From assembly GCA_030386875.1 (NCBI GenBank), contig CM059567.1, forward strand, positions 81,399,130-81,463,129: a stretch of 64,000 bases of DNA. The letters are read 5' to 3'. Of this stretch, positions 1 through 12,560 are shown piece by piece; the stretch's first letter is position 1; the number at the start of each line of letters is the position of its first letter. The translations under genes were made by a program, and so were the position numbers. The stretch comes from Morinoia aosen. Taxonomy: Eukaryota > Arthropoda > Malacostraca > Amphipoda > Talitridae. The notes below the pieces were generated by a model that worked only from the letters and a program-made list of their open reading frames with translations, was not told the origin of the DNA and made no database searches.

Positions 1-2049
1 AGTGGGAAGCCTTTTAATTTTTTATGCAAAAACAAAAATTACAGATGAACTCACGGAAAGAATAGGGAAGATAATTTTGGGCAGATTACATCAGAAGTCT
101 GTCGTTGGGCTTGTGTTATGGACGTTTATGAAAGCGGCAATATGCGATCGTTTGCTTGAGGATGAATGAAAAATTTAGCACCATTGCCAGAAAAATAAAC
201 GTTCAATATTAGCAAGCTAAAATAAAATTCTGTGTTTATAGGCTACTAATATAACATAGAACTTTAATAAGATTTAACAGAATTTTAATTTAATTTTTAA
301 TTTGGTGTCATTTTTATTTACTTTTGTGTATTTCTCTGCGCTCCTGGTGTTTATGAACCATGAAAGATATTAACATCAAAATTTTGAACTCGGTGAAACA
401 CTTTATACCAATAGGTAAATTTAATTACCAATGCAGTAACAACGCGTTGAAATTCTCGTGCTCAAAAGACGTTTTAGCCGAAGCAGTAGCCAGTAGTCAC
501 CGTGAGCAGGCAACGAGATGGAGCAAGCGGAGAGCGAGGCGGTGAGCTCCCATTAATCAGACAGCGGAAGACTCCTGAAAACCTTCAAGTCCACGTCAGA
601 ACTTCTAGTACATGAAATTTTATATTAGCTACAAGGGAAGCGAAACCTTTCTAATTAGGCTGCTTTGAAGGGAATGTATAAAAATGATCAGTACATGTCA
701 TACCCTGTGAACACATTGTTCGAAAGCTGATAGCATTTTTATCGAAACGAGAGATATTCATGTGAGTGAAAATGGAATTTAATTACTTTAATTTTTCTGC
801 AACGAAAAATATTTCAGTTTTCAATCTAGTTTGAAGCAAAATGTGGTGTTGGGTTAATCGGTTTCATCTACAATTCTTCAAGGGAATGTTTTCACCGAAA
901 TGTAATTTAGCCTCAAAGATGACACACCATATCATAAGTAAAAGGATTCGGTGAATTGAGCGAACAGTTCTTCCGCCTCAAGAACTTGATATAAAACCAT
1001 TGAACAAAAAAGAAATTGGTGTACCTTGTTTCTAATAATCCCCTCGCGAGGATTACTTCGCTCGTTTAAATATCGTGAAGGGACAGCACCTCTCTGAAAA
1101 ACAATGTTATGAGGTGATTCGTTTCGAGTAATTGCAAGACATTTTTTCAATTCTGGTACAGCTCAAGTAGCTAATTTTTAACACTGCATGTAATTATTTA
1201 TACCAGGGAATAGATCGAGGCAAACACCTATATTATAAGCATTTTTAAGATCACTTTCCTGGCGGGGAAATATTTTTGAATCCTACTCTTTGTTAGGTGA
1301 AGTAGTAGAAAAGCGTTGTTCCACATTCAGTAGCCCGTGATTTTAGTCTTAGCGAAGAAGAGACGAAGGATTTTCAAAGAATTTATGTCGTCAAATAGCA
1401 AAGCAGCCAGCATTGAAAGTTTTTCTGCAGCATTGGTAACATTGCGTGCTGTTTTTCTCGGAACAAAATATTCAAGTTTTAGTTCTCTCAAATGAAATTT
1501 AAACTTTCAGTATCTTTACAGGGTTACCAGGTGCTAAGTGTTAAAATTATCGGAAGCATTCTCAATGTCGCGTTATTTGTGGTGAACCTACCTCACATTT
1601 CAGTGTTTTGGAAATATATCTTCAGCAAAGACTGTTGGAAAAGGACTTGACTGTTGAAAAGGGATGCATGTTGACTGTTAACATGTAGCTGATTTTGGAC
1701 CATATTTTGGAGTTTAATTAACTCTGATGTTTTAAGGTGACATTCAGTGTGTTATTAAATTCAAAAATATTTGAGTAAAAGTCATATTTACTTTTGTACT
1801 AACGATCTTTTACTCAAAGTTTAGCCACCTAAACTTTCATGAATAATTTTTTGAGTTAATCAAGATAATAATGGTACATATGAGATCGTAACATAAGTCT
1901 TCTCGGTTTTCACGTTGTAACAAGTTTGTACTCGTGTTACAGAGAAAGTATAAATTTGTGATCTATTCCGCGAGGCAATCAGTCCATTGTGGTCTTCCAT
2001 ACATTTTGTAGTGAAATACTTGTGTATATTTAGTATTTTTTTCTGAAAC
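1..2049. other. Non-coding, nothing recognised
   Basis: AT-rich DNA with only short frames. No repeats or motifs were found that I can support. Confidence 0.7.
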
Positions 2050-3088
2050 CCTTCAATTAATACGGATCGTTCAACCGAACACACGGGACACGTAATACTG
2101 CTTCAGTTAAGGATGTAATGCGTCAAAAGTTGCCAAAAATATTCAAGAAGTGTGTGGATCAGAAGTTTTTAATGAACGGACATTCAAAATAAGATTGTTC
2201 CAAAAGTTTTCAAATGGTGAATACAGCCTTGAAGATAGATAGCCTTTGAGAAGGTCTGCCAATTGAGTGTTATGCAACTTTATCGGAGGAAACACTAGCA
2301 GCTAACCCTGCAGAATCCATAAGGCAATTGAGCTCTGAACTTAGTTGCTAGCGCAATGACAATTCAACTTCAATCAAAGGAGCTTGGAAAGACGCCCAAA
2401 TTTGGAAAGTGTTCCTTATGACCTCTCTGATGCTACTGTAGTCATCAGCAGTGCGGGAATGCCTGTGCATCTTGCGATCCCGCCAATTGCAAGCACCAGT
2501 TTTGGGTAGGGTTATTACTGGAGAAAGAGCATTAACAGCAATGTTAAACGTCAACATCAATGGTGAGGTCGACGCTCAAGACTACAATCACAACCAAAAA
2601 CAGGACTCCATGTGAAAACGATTTTATAAAACGTTGGGTGGAACATAAGAGGAACTATTTATTACGAGCTTTTTCGAAGCAATCAAACAATCACTGCAAA
2701 ATTGTACAGGCAGTAGCGGCGAAGACTAAATATTGTTATGGAAAAGAAGTGCCCAGCTTTGGTCAATTGAAAAGACATCATCCTTCAGCAAGACAATGCG
2801 CGTCAGAATACGGCACGAATGACTTTGGACACAATTCGAATTCCGAAATGGGAAACCTAATTGTATCTGCCCTATTCTTCCCATTTTGTTCCTTCAGACT
2901 TCCATCTCTTATTGAGGAGTCCAGTCAATCACTTATAGGGAAAACTATGAAGGACAGAAACGCAGTTGAAAATGAACTTAAGCTCGTCTTTTACTCAAAA
3001 ATAGAAATTTCTATGAACGAGACCTTAAAAATTGGTAAGTAGGTGGGTAAAAGTTACCACTAACGATGGAGAATATGTTATTGAATAG
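2050..3088 (+). pseudogene. Degenerate mariner (Tc1/mariner) transposase
   Basis: Conceptual reading with frameshifts and stops follows a mariner transposase from end to end. The N-terminal helix-turn-helix part is at about 2120-2250 (AKNIQEVCGSEVF, FSNGEYSLED). Next comes ECYATLSEETLAANP (about 2265-2310), then GWNIRGTIYYELF (about 2635-2680) and the second catalytic Asp in ILQQDNAR (about 2785). The third-Asp block reads VPSDFHLL (about 2885-2910), and the C-terminus is RWVKVTTNDGEYVIE with a stop at 3086-3088. The span of about 1.04 kb equals a full-length mariner gene (about 345 codons). Several internal stops and frame changes show it is long dead. The first-Asp GDEKW block is not recognisable, and I could not define terminal inverted repeats. 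Confidence 0.8.
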
Positions 3089-6000
3089 ATAATACTTGAT
3101 TGATTCATTTTTACTTTCCTAATCGTACTAGTAAAAAAAGACCGGGCTTATGGTACGACCTGATTTTTACTTCAGAAAAGGCCTGCTGTTGATTTCTCAA
3201 ACTGCCGTAGAGGCTTGACTTTCTAATTATGACACACTTTGACATTTTTTTCTAAGGTACTAAAGTCCGTAAAAACATCCAGAAGAATGTTACTACCTTT
3301 CCATCCTATACTTCACGTATACTAAAAGGAAATTACTCAATTTTTTTTCTTCCATTGCCATGACTTGAAGAAACAGCTTAATCTATCAGAGATAATTACA
3401 ACTGCACGTTGAGAGCAGTACTTAAAAGTTGCTTGAGTGTATGAGCTGTCACATGCTTGTGGCGATCATTTGAAAACTACAAATTTTCCACTCAAATAGG
3501 AAGTTTCAGTTCAGTTTACGTACGAGTACAATACTGCATGCACTGTGATCTTCGCGTTTGTGATATACGTGAATCAAATATGCCAAAAGCGCTCAACATT
3601 ATTACTACGTATTGAAGGGCGAAAACTGTTGAAATAAAGTCGAAACAATATGAAATTTTACTGCTAGATGTAATTTTATTATGGAAAATGGAAGTAAAAT
3701 TCTGGCATGTCTCGTCACCAATTTTGAACTTGGAACAAAAAATAGAGCAATTCCCTTTACGGCATTTACTTATCATTTTGTGTGTCAAGTTAATTGTTGG
3801 AATATATAATGATTATAGTTTAAATTATTGCATCACAAGTATTCATGGAAGATAAAGTAGTACGCAACTAGGGCACCATCAATTACGGTCGAAGCAATGG
3901 TAACAGAACTCATCTCTAAACTCGTCAAATGAGCAGGAAGAAGCAACTTGAGCCATTGGCTCATGTGCTGCTATAGACAACGTTAACAATTTTGAAATTC
4001 TGTGAGGAAAGTAAGATTCATCTTCCACTTTGTCTGAAAAATTAAAGACTTAATGATGTATCTCTAGTGATGATGCATTAATTAAAGTCTCTCGCCGCAA
4101 AAATGCTTCCGTCAAAATACGAAGTTTTAACTTCACTTTTTAAAATGAGTTGCCAAAACCCGCTGTGATTCTTCCGGTTGAAAAGAGTATATCAGATGAG
4201 ATTTTCGATAAATTTTGATGCCGTAATGTCTTTTTGAGCTGATTTAAGTGAAGATATTTACAGCTGAAAGCGTTTGTCAGTAGAATTTTTAAATTGAACT
4301 TTAGAAGTGCATCGTATATTGTTCCATAACTCTGACCATTCTTGGATAATTATGGTACTTGTTTTTCCTTTGCAATTAGCTATTCCATATACCTATAAAT
4401 CAAGCGCCTCTGTAGCAGACAATGTATGGCAAAAACCTAAAAGAAGCCTGATACACATGCCGTCCCGCATGTTCTCAAGGTCCGCTCCTATGTAGACAAC
4501 GCTAGTCCGCTTGCATGTATACCACGGTGGTGCGTCAAGCCCACTTTAACTCGAAGGCTTCAATAGCTGAGGGCCTCGAAATTTTGCTTCTTAATTGCAA
4601 TATTATTTGAATGTAAGCGAATTTCACAAAATGGCTATGATAGCTCAGTCTTATTCTTTTTCATTGCTCGCTTTTCTCAATAGCGATTAGTCTGAAGTAG
4701 CTCAACTTGTTTCCAAAATCTTACAGTTGTTCTTTGCTCAAACGCATTCACCATCCTTCAATGAAATTAGCTTTCGAGCATGATTTCTCAGTAATTTTGA
4801 CAGTGGTGAATGATATCACTGTGGTTGTAATTCCAGCTTTAATTAGTTTTTTTATGGATTTTGTATTAAAATCACTCCAGTTTTTACCCCTAAAATATAA
4901 ACTGGAAAGTACTAAACGGCGGAGACAGCGTGAGGGTTAGCTCATGGCGGTGACTTGCTGATATTTAAGGAATAACCAATCCTGCAGGTATACAAGTTTT
5001 CGATGTTTGGTTGCATGGAACGATCGTAACTAAAAATGCTACTGTTTGTTCAAGGGTTGGACAACATTTGGTTTTAGGTACTTGCACCGTAAATCTACCT
5101 AAAGGGATACTCAGAAGATCAATGCTGGTGCTTTCGAGAGGTGTCAACCCCATTTAGACCCTACAGAACATTATTCCCGCGCCAACTTTTGGACATTGTT
5201 CTACTGTCTGGAAATCTGCAGTGTTTAGAAGTGTAATTGAGTTACCCCATAAACAAGCTACACTTTCATCACAAAAATAAACGTAACTCACAAAATGTAA
5301 GTTTTGGAAGTGATCTGACCGTCTATGGAAGGTTAAGGTCACTTTGAAGGAACCAATTTATGATACACATCTGGCTACAGTGAATAATTCTTCAGTGTTT
5401 CCACAAGAGAAAATATTAATGAACGTTCAATTTTGCCTGCACCTCCCATATGTTCAAAAATTCAATAGAATCAATGTAGTGTATATGATAGGTGTGAATT
5501 TAACACGTTGACCGCAAGGTGCACCACCGGTGGCCATGGGTGGGATTTTTATTATGCTGTTGTTGACCGACCAGTAGTCTCAAACTCAAATTTCATAAAT
5601 ACTTAATTAAAGCTAAATCAAGGCACGAGCCAGTTAATATTTGCTATTTTCAAAATTGCTCACTACTATTGACTTTAAATGTGAGTTGAATATTGAACTT
5701 AAGTTTGACCATTTGCGGTCGAAGTGTTGAGGAACGAAAATAGTTGCGGGTCCCGTAAATTTGATGTTTCTCAACAGCCTTTTCGAGGCAGGCGAAGCGT
5801 GAGGTTGAAGTGAAAGCAAGATTAGGACGGTGTAGAGGCACGCCTCGGGAAACACTGGCGAGCTTCTATATGGGCTCGCTCGTCAGCTGGTCCCTCTGCC
5901 ATAGAATGAACACGAGTCTGCCAGCGTAGGACTAACGTCAATCTGGTCTGCTTTATCTCTTTTTCTATGCTAGAAAGTAGTTTATGGGGACAATGGTATT

Positions 6001-9000
6001 TGACAGCGTGTACATTCTCAATTAGAGACAAGTTTCTTTGAAAAGAACGAACAACCAGAACATTTTTCGTTGTTGAAACAACGTTACAGGTTTTCTTAGC
6101 TCTATTATGCGATACAACTAGATGCAAATTTACGAGTTAACGTTTTCATAGCGTAGGTGGCATGTTCACATGCAAGCAGTGCTATATAAATAACGTTTAT
6201 TCGTATTCCTGTTCTGAAATGTTTCCATTGAATTTAGTTTCATTCTTTCTGGATTTGGTAAAAGATAGTAAACGGGAATGACAATGAAGTAAAAAAAAAA
6301 TTAAGCCCAAACTTCACTTAGCAGTATTTACAATTAATCTAAGAGAGAAAGAATAATTAGCAACATTCTTCACAAGTGACGACTGACGAAGGTATCCTAC
6401 ATCGTGATGACGTCAGGTAAGAACATGCCCAGTGAATGTGCATCAGGGACGTTCGAAGAGTTAAGGGAACGGGCGCGCTGTGCAATCGTCGATTCTGTGA
6501 ATCAAGCTTGAAGCTGCGAAGCAGTCGACTGGGCGATGCGTCCAGGTGTGGTTGTGTGTGTGTGCCGCGCTGCTTGTACTCTCAGCGGGGAAGTTAAAAT
6601 TATTGCAAGGAATTAGCCCGGGTTAGTTTTATAATGTGGTAACGAGAAGTCATGATTTATATTACGTACACTGTTGAAACATAGTGTAACTACCAAGTTT
6701 TATGTATTTAAAGCATCGGTATGTAAGAAGTACAAGCGGCGAGCGTCCCCCAGAAGATGGTGTGAGCGTTCATACCATTTGTTGGAATGGTTTCGTCTAA
6801 CACTTAATTATTTTCTAAATTTCATGCGAGGCTTATTATTCTCGTTATTCATTCAGAAAATGTTATGGTTACCAAATTCCAACGTAAAATTATATTAACG
6901 TGGAGTTTGTAGACAAAAATACAGCGTTAGTGTCGCATTCTTGGCGTGTTCATGATCCCAACTAAAGCGTTGCCGTGGAAAACAGGTAAAAACAGGTGAA
7001 CAGCTACTAAATGTCTGGGATAGGTAGTAAGTGTTGTCTATCCCTTTTTTGAATCGATGTTGTCATTGGCTGGGCTGAAATATGCGCGGGGAATGCCAAT
7101 TATCGATTGTGTTAATGAGCGTCGTTTTAGTCTGCGAGTTTTTGCTGGCCCGGGCTCCGTAGGTGTCGTGAAGGATGATCAGATGATGTTGTCGGGTGCG
7201 CCAGCTGGGCGCTTTCCGGACCGTGACTGCGAATAGGATTGGAAAATGGAAAGCCTCACAAAGGGTGCAAATGCCGTTGGAAGAACTTGGGATTTCTACT
7301 TATTGTTGTCACCGAACTATCGCTTTGATTAACTAACGATTGATGTGTATTTTTTCCCTTTTGAGGGGGCATGCGGCATTTGCGTTTCAACGAAAGGATT
7401 ATGCTTTTAGCGCCTACTTAGAAATTTCTATTTAAGCTTTCATTTACAAATTTTAAAAAGTTGCTGCATTTATTCTTTAATTTTTATAGCGAGTATAGTG
7501 AAAGAGTGTGTTAAAATGTCCCCGTTGAATTTCGAACCATCCTTTTTGGAGCTGAAAGAAAATCGATGGAAATGCTTACTGTAAATTATTAAGCATATCT
7601 TCATCGATATTATGAATATAAGAACTTCACAAAATTATCTAAACATAGTTGTGGTGGACTTTTAATAATCGAAGAATAATAAAAACTCTAATTTTACAAG
7701 GGTCGCGATAATAAACAATATACACCCCACTGTTATTTAGAAGGGTTCACAATTTCATAGTAACCTTTACCAGACTTTTTTATTCATTTCGACCAGAGAA
7801 GATTTAAGGTTAGTATGAGTTTAAACTGAAGTCACACGGTTGTGATAGTGCTGAAAGTGAATTTCATTGTATACAAGATAAATAATTTAGAGTTCATTAG
7901 TAAAAAGCCTGAGTGTAATAGTCGGTGTCTGATCATGCGTTGTTGGGAGTAGATCTTTTTCTGTACAATACGAAAGTAAGCAGGGATAAAGTTCTTGCTC
8001 TGAAAACATGGAAGAATGACGGTAATATTTCCTCGAGTTACCCACACGGAAGTGTCCTTCATATTTGACAGCGCTCTTAGGCGAGAATGGGTCATTGTTT
8101 TACGTCGCTTAAATTTTCGCTTTCAATTTGCTGGCTGTCTTGATTGATGAAGTATTTTCATGTTCTGATCTATTTAACGCATGTGATATGCATATAATTG
8201 GAATCGTCCTCACGTACAACGATTGAGAAGCGTTGTACCATTTGATTGAAGTGCCAGTTTGTGTGGGTAAATGAGGTGGTACACGACGATTGATAGGTTT
8301 CCTTGGTTCATTCTTGAGGTATTATTGGACCGTTGTAGTCTGGATACCTGGTGCCAGTGTGGGTCACCTTGGGTATACTGAGAAGTCGCCACGCCGGTAT
8401 GCGTGCGACAACAGCTCATGTGCGGTGGTGTTGTGAACGACGTTCACAAGCGCTTGCAATTTTGCTGATGATGTGCGTGCTTACGTTAGCTGCAGACTCT
8501 TCAGATCGAGTTGTGTCTGGCTGTTTAGCATATTCATATCACTTCGAAAAGATTCCTTGCTCATTGATTTGTCTTCTCGGAGTCAAATGGCGTCACTGGT
8601 GCGCGTATTTTACTTGTAGTGAGAGATGCACGTGCTACTGATGGTAATTTCTACATAGGAGACTCCAAAACCTCACTTTTAATTAGATTTTAAAACTTTC
8701 TGCCTCATTGCATCAGTTATTAATTGGAAATGGTAATGCAAGTAATGAGTTGTGACATTTTATAGCTTACATCGAGAGGTCAGGTGATAACGTCCTAGTT
8801 ATATTAGAATTTTCTACTTCTTCTATGTAACAAGAAAGCATTTGAGATATGTCGATGCTGCTCGCTTTGGTGTAGATGAGCTCGACGCTGAAGTTTGCAG
8901 AGTGTTATTTCGCTAATTTTCTTACGTTTTTTTTTATCTCGATAAAAGTACCGCATAACTTGTCATTATTTCGAGAGGATTGAGCAGAATTATCGCTTGT

Positions 9001-12000
9001 TACGTGCAAAGTCCTGTTAAAAATATTATAACTCTACTTATTGTATCTCACTGTCATAACATATTAAAAAATAAAATTCCATATGCGCGAAGGATGAGCA
9101 GTGGAATAAAAAAACCGAAGATTTAATAGGAGTTGCGTTAACGGAATTAGGTAGGCGGTGTCGCGAGGCCCGAGACGCTGTGAGGCCTCCGGACGGAGTG
9201 CGGCTGGTAGCTTCAAGTTCAGTAACTCACGGAACTTTTCGTTGTTCTCGCTTGTTGTCTCATTTGCAGGTTACTTCCGGAGTGTGCAAGTAATGCTTTT
9301 AAAACGTCCTTACTGAGCCCCTGCAGGCGTAGTTGTTCATGAGCAAGGCTCAAGTATGCTGTGTGTGTAAAGTCGCAACGACTTCTGGGAAAAAATATAC
9401 ACTTTGCTACGACAAATGTTTTAAAAATTTGTTGTCGACAGTTCTAAGAAACCAAGTGCATTTTTTAATTTTATTTGTTAAATACGTCATTTCCGGTTCA
9501 TCGTTTCTCTAGTTCCTGGGAACACAGGACCTGTGTTGTGTGTACGCCTCGGTTGTTTTGCGCATTGTTACGAGGGCTTCTTTTTATGAGGCTATGATCA
9601 TTAACGGAGGTAAGATTGTAATATGATACTGCGTCTCTTTTATTATAGAAGTGCATTTTACGTTGTTTCTTGGCCACTTCTAACTCAGTTCTTACTATCA
9701 AGTATATCAAACTTTTCTATAGTAGTTCAACTTCAAAAAAATATCGTAACCATTCTTTATTGCCGACTGTCAATAATTAAAGAACAATAAAGAACACTAG
9801 TTGAGAACACCCACCAGTAATTGAAATGCGTTTACAACTTTGTATCTAAATATGAAAGAAGGTACAGAGAAGATATTTTCTTTCCTATCTGAATAGTTGC
9901 AGAAAACTACTCTTGGTACTTGTTCTTTGCTTGTACACACATATTGATTCCGCTGAATATGGCTTCTTAGGGGAAATTTATTTCTAGAACTCTCTTAATA
10001 ACTCAGCGTAAATTATGACTACTATGATACAAAGTTTAAGCAGGTTATTCTAGTGGGAGAATGTACAAAGTGTGACAATCTTTAGGAGTGACTCAAGTGA
10101 AAGCTTTCACTTTGTTTGATGGTGAACACTTGTTAGCTTGTGCCAACGTCTTAGATTTTTCGGGGATGTGGTGATGTGAAGTTCTCCTGAATTGTAGTGA
10201 AACGTTCTTTGAAGCATAGCATGTTGTAACGGTAAAATTTTACCTATTTCAGCTTGATTTTAGTTTGAACGAATGCTGCTACGTTTATTTCTACGTGTAT
10301 ATCTTGTGTCTTGAGTGATTTTTCATTCAATAGTGCACTTTCTGCTAGTGAAAACGAACAGAAAACGTGTTCAGAGTTAAATTAGATGGAATTTTGAACA
10401 GGCATTTAATTTTACTGGGCTTCAGTTGAACCAGCGCACAGTTATAAAGTGAAATCCTCTTCAGTAACTCTATTTGAAGAAATCGCGCTTTGTAAATTAC
10501 TCGTCACGCATCCACGCTCTGAAGAGCTACTCTGCCTCCGAGCGAAACACGATTATCCGGGGACCGCTAGCTCACCTCGAGCGTCTTCTGTACATACCAT
10601 ACTTCTTCATTACATTGCTCAAGCTTTAGTTTCCTCCTTTGGTTCTTCTTCATATATCCGAAGCTGAAATTTCATCGTTGCGTAGGGGGAACACGTGTAA
10701 ACCTCGACTTTCCCTCCTCTTCCAACATGTTTTGTTAAGTTGTATTAGGGTGCAGCATTACGTTGTAAGAGTGCTGTTCAACGAGGAATGTGTTTTTTTT
10801 ACTGGAAAGCTTAGAACTGTTTAATAGAGTGCTTATATCTAACGTTTGATAATCCACTGAAAAATATTTTCTGGTCAAGACCATCACTGAGCAAATGAGT
10901 CTCGTGTTGCCCCTCACTTTCATTGAATGAGTCCCAAATGCTTCCAATCTATTTATACTAATGAGGGAGAATTTCGTTTTTTTCTTTTTGTTGCACTGTA
11001 AACTTCAGCCTATTCAGTTGATCACGGACGATGTCAAATTGGACGTACTTTCATTTTATTTTTTCATTGCGGTGTGATTAATGGCATCGATCAATATAAT
11101 GAGTTTTGCAAAATGTCATTAGTGGCTTTAAATATGCCCTTGACTTCTCGTTTTTTTGATCAAGTTCCTTTGGTGTACGGAGGAAGGCTTTAGGTCAACT
11201 CTTGCTTCGTCAGCCCGCCTGATGGATCTGGGCTATGTCAACATTCAGTGGTCATGTCCTGTGTTGTACCAGCGCTGTACTGCTTTAACTTCTTCCTTCG
11301 GTCTTGGCTCTCATTGCTCCTAGAAATTTGATGGAAAGCAAGGAATGAAATTCAAGAAATAAGTTCGTATAAGTTCCAGCCTGAGTTAAGTGTTTAGAAT
11401 ATTTTGATCTAGGGAGAAAGATTTTACGAGCAATACTATGGGAAAAACATTCAATGATGACTTTTTCTATTAAGTGAACTGCTGTTTATTTGATACCGAT
11501 AAAACTGGATGGGGTGTCGATGTTAAGGATACTCAATTATCAATCGTGTATGTTTAAGTTAAGGGTTTTCATATCCAGTTCTTGTATATGCATGCATTCA
11601 AATAGCTTTGAAACTACCGTGGTAGAAGCCCGCAGAATTTTAAATGCTATTTTGCATTCATGGCGCTTCGCTTGGCTTCTTGTAAGATATTTGTGATTAT
11701 TGCAGCTGAATGCAAGAGGCAATTCAGACGAGGTGAGGTACACTTTTCCTTCAACGACGACTCAATTCTTTCGCTGCTAGAGCAAGCTGGCGCCAGTCCG
11801 ATTTTCCTCGTCGCCTTCACAATTTGCCTAGGACAAGCTCACTTTCTATTAATCCATCGAGGACTTTTCTACTGACTTTCTGCCGTCAGTCTGCTAAAGC
11901 GTGGCGAGTAATATAAACATGTCCTGAGACGCTTGGGCAGAAAAATTGTGTTCGATTTGTGTGCATCCGATGTTTTTCAAGGTGCGAATTGGAAACTTCA

Positions 12001-12092
12001 GTGTTCGGTATCAAATGAATTTTTGTGAGAGGGTTTTGTACTTCTGCTAACTACTGCACTGCTTCGAGTTATTGCTTATTCGGTAATATGTA
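3089..12092. other. Non-coding, with small GC-richer patches
   Basis: No gene recognised. GC-richer patches lie at about 6460-6590 (with a short GT run near 6550), 7140-7250 and 9140-9240. TTAACACGTTGACCGC near 5499 resembles a piggyBac-type end, without a partner. All open frames are short and unrecognised. Confidence 0.7.
6408..6415. promoter_or_regulatory. CRE site followed by a splice-donor-like sequence
   Basis: Perfect TGACGTCA. The last bases also form CAG|GTAAGA (6414-6422), a full-consensus 5' splice site on the plus strand, next to a GC-richer stretch (about 6460-6590). This could be the end of an upstream non-coding exon, but there is no further support. Confidence 0.3.
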
Positions 12093-12560
12093 TACGAGGT
12101 GCTGTCGAATTATTCCCGAACTTGGTCTAATTTTATATCTGTTTGTCTAGAGTCCTCGGGCATGATGGTTTCCATCTCCTTAAACGTAGTCTCCTGGCGA
12201 ATTAATGCGTTTTTCTGACTATCAAAAAATGGTGATTTTCATGTGAATTTTCGTTTTCCCAATCAAAACCAAGTCACTGGGAGTTATATTTAATGAATAT
12301 GGAGGGTTTTGGACGGCATTCATTATGTGTTCCGTCAAAAATGGTGTTTTCATTGAAGCGTGAGCTGGATCATTGTCGCGATATTTCGGCCAGTTTTGGT
12401 ATTTCCACAACTTGGACTTTTTCGTTTCATATTTTATCTCAGCTTCTCGAACTTTTGGAATGTATCATTGGACTTGCCAAGTTTAATGCAAAATTTTGTC
12501 TAAGCTCATTGCTTGAATTTATCAATCATAAAATGAACGTTAACAACTTCACGATGTAAC
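12093..12560 (-). mobile_element. Internally deleted mariner element
   Basis: The left end reads TA then TACGAGGTGCTGTCG at 12093, like the terminus of many insect mariners with a TA target site. On the minus strand the C-terminal half of a transposase is readable: KSKLWKYQNW, the second-Asp block RDNDPAHASMKT, the third-Asp block PPYSLNITPSDL, then KTKIHMK, all between about 12430 and 12230. Just upstream on that strand (12520-12440) is KFCIKLGKSNDTFQK, which fits a mariner N-terminus. So N-terminal and catalytic parts seem to be joined with the middle missing. No matching right terminal repeat was found, so the right boundary is approximate. Confidence 0.7.

Noticed and set aside
5499-5540. 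TTAACACGTTGACCGC resembling a piggyBac end
   Set aside because: No second end within reach; kept only as a hint in the MITE finding.
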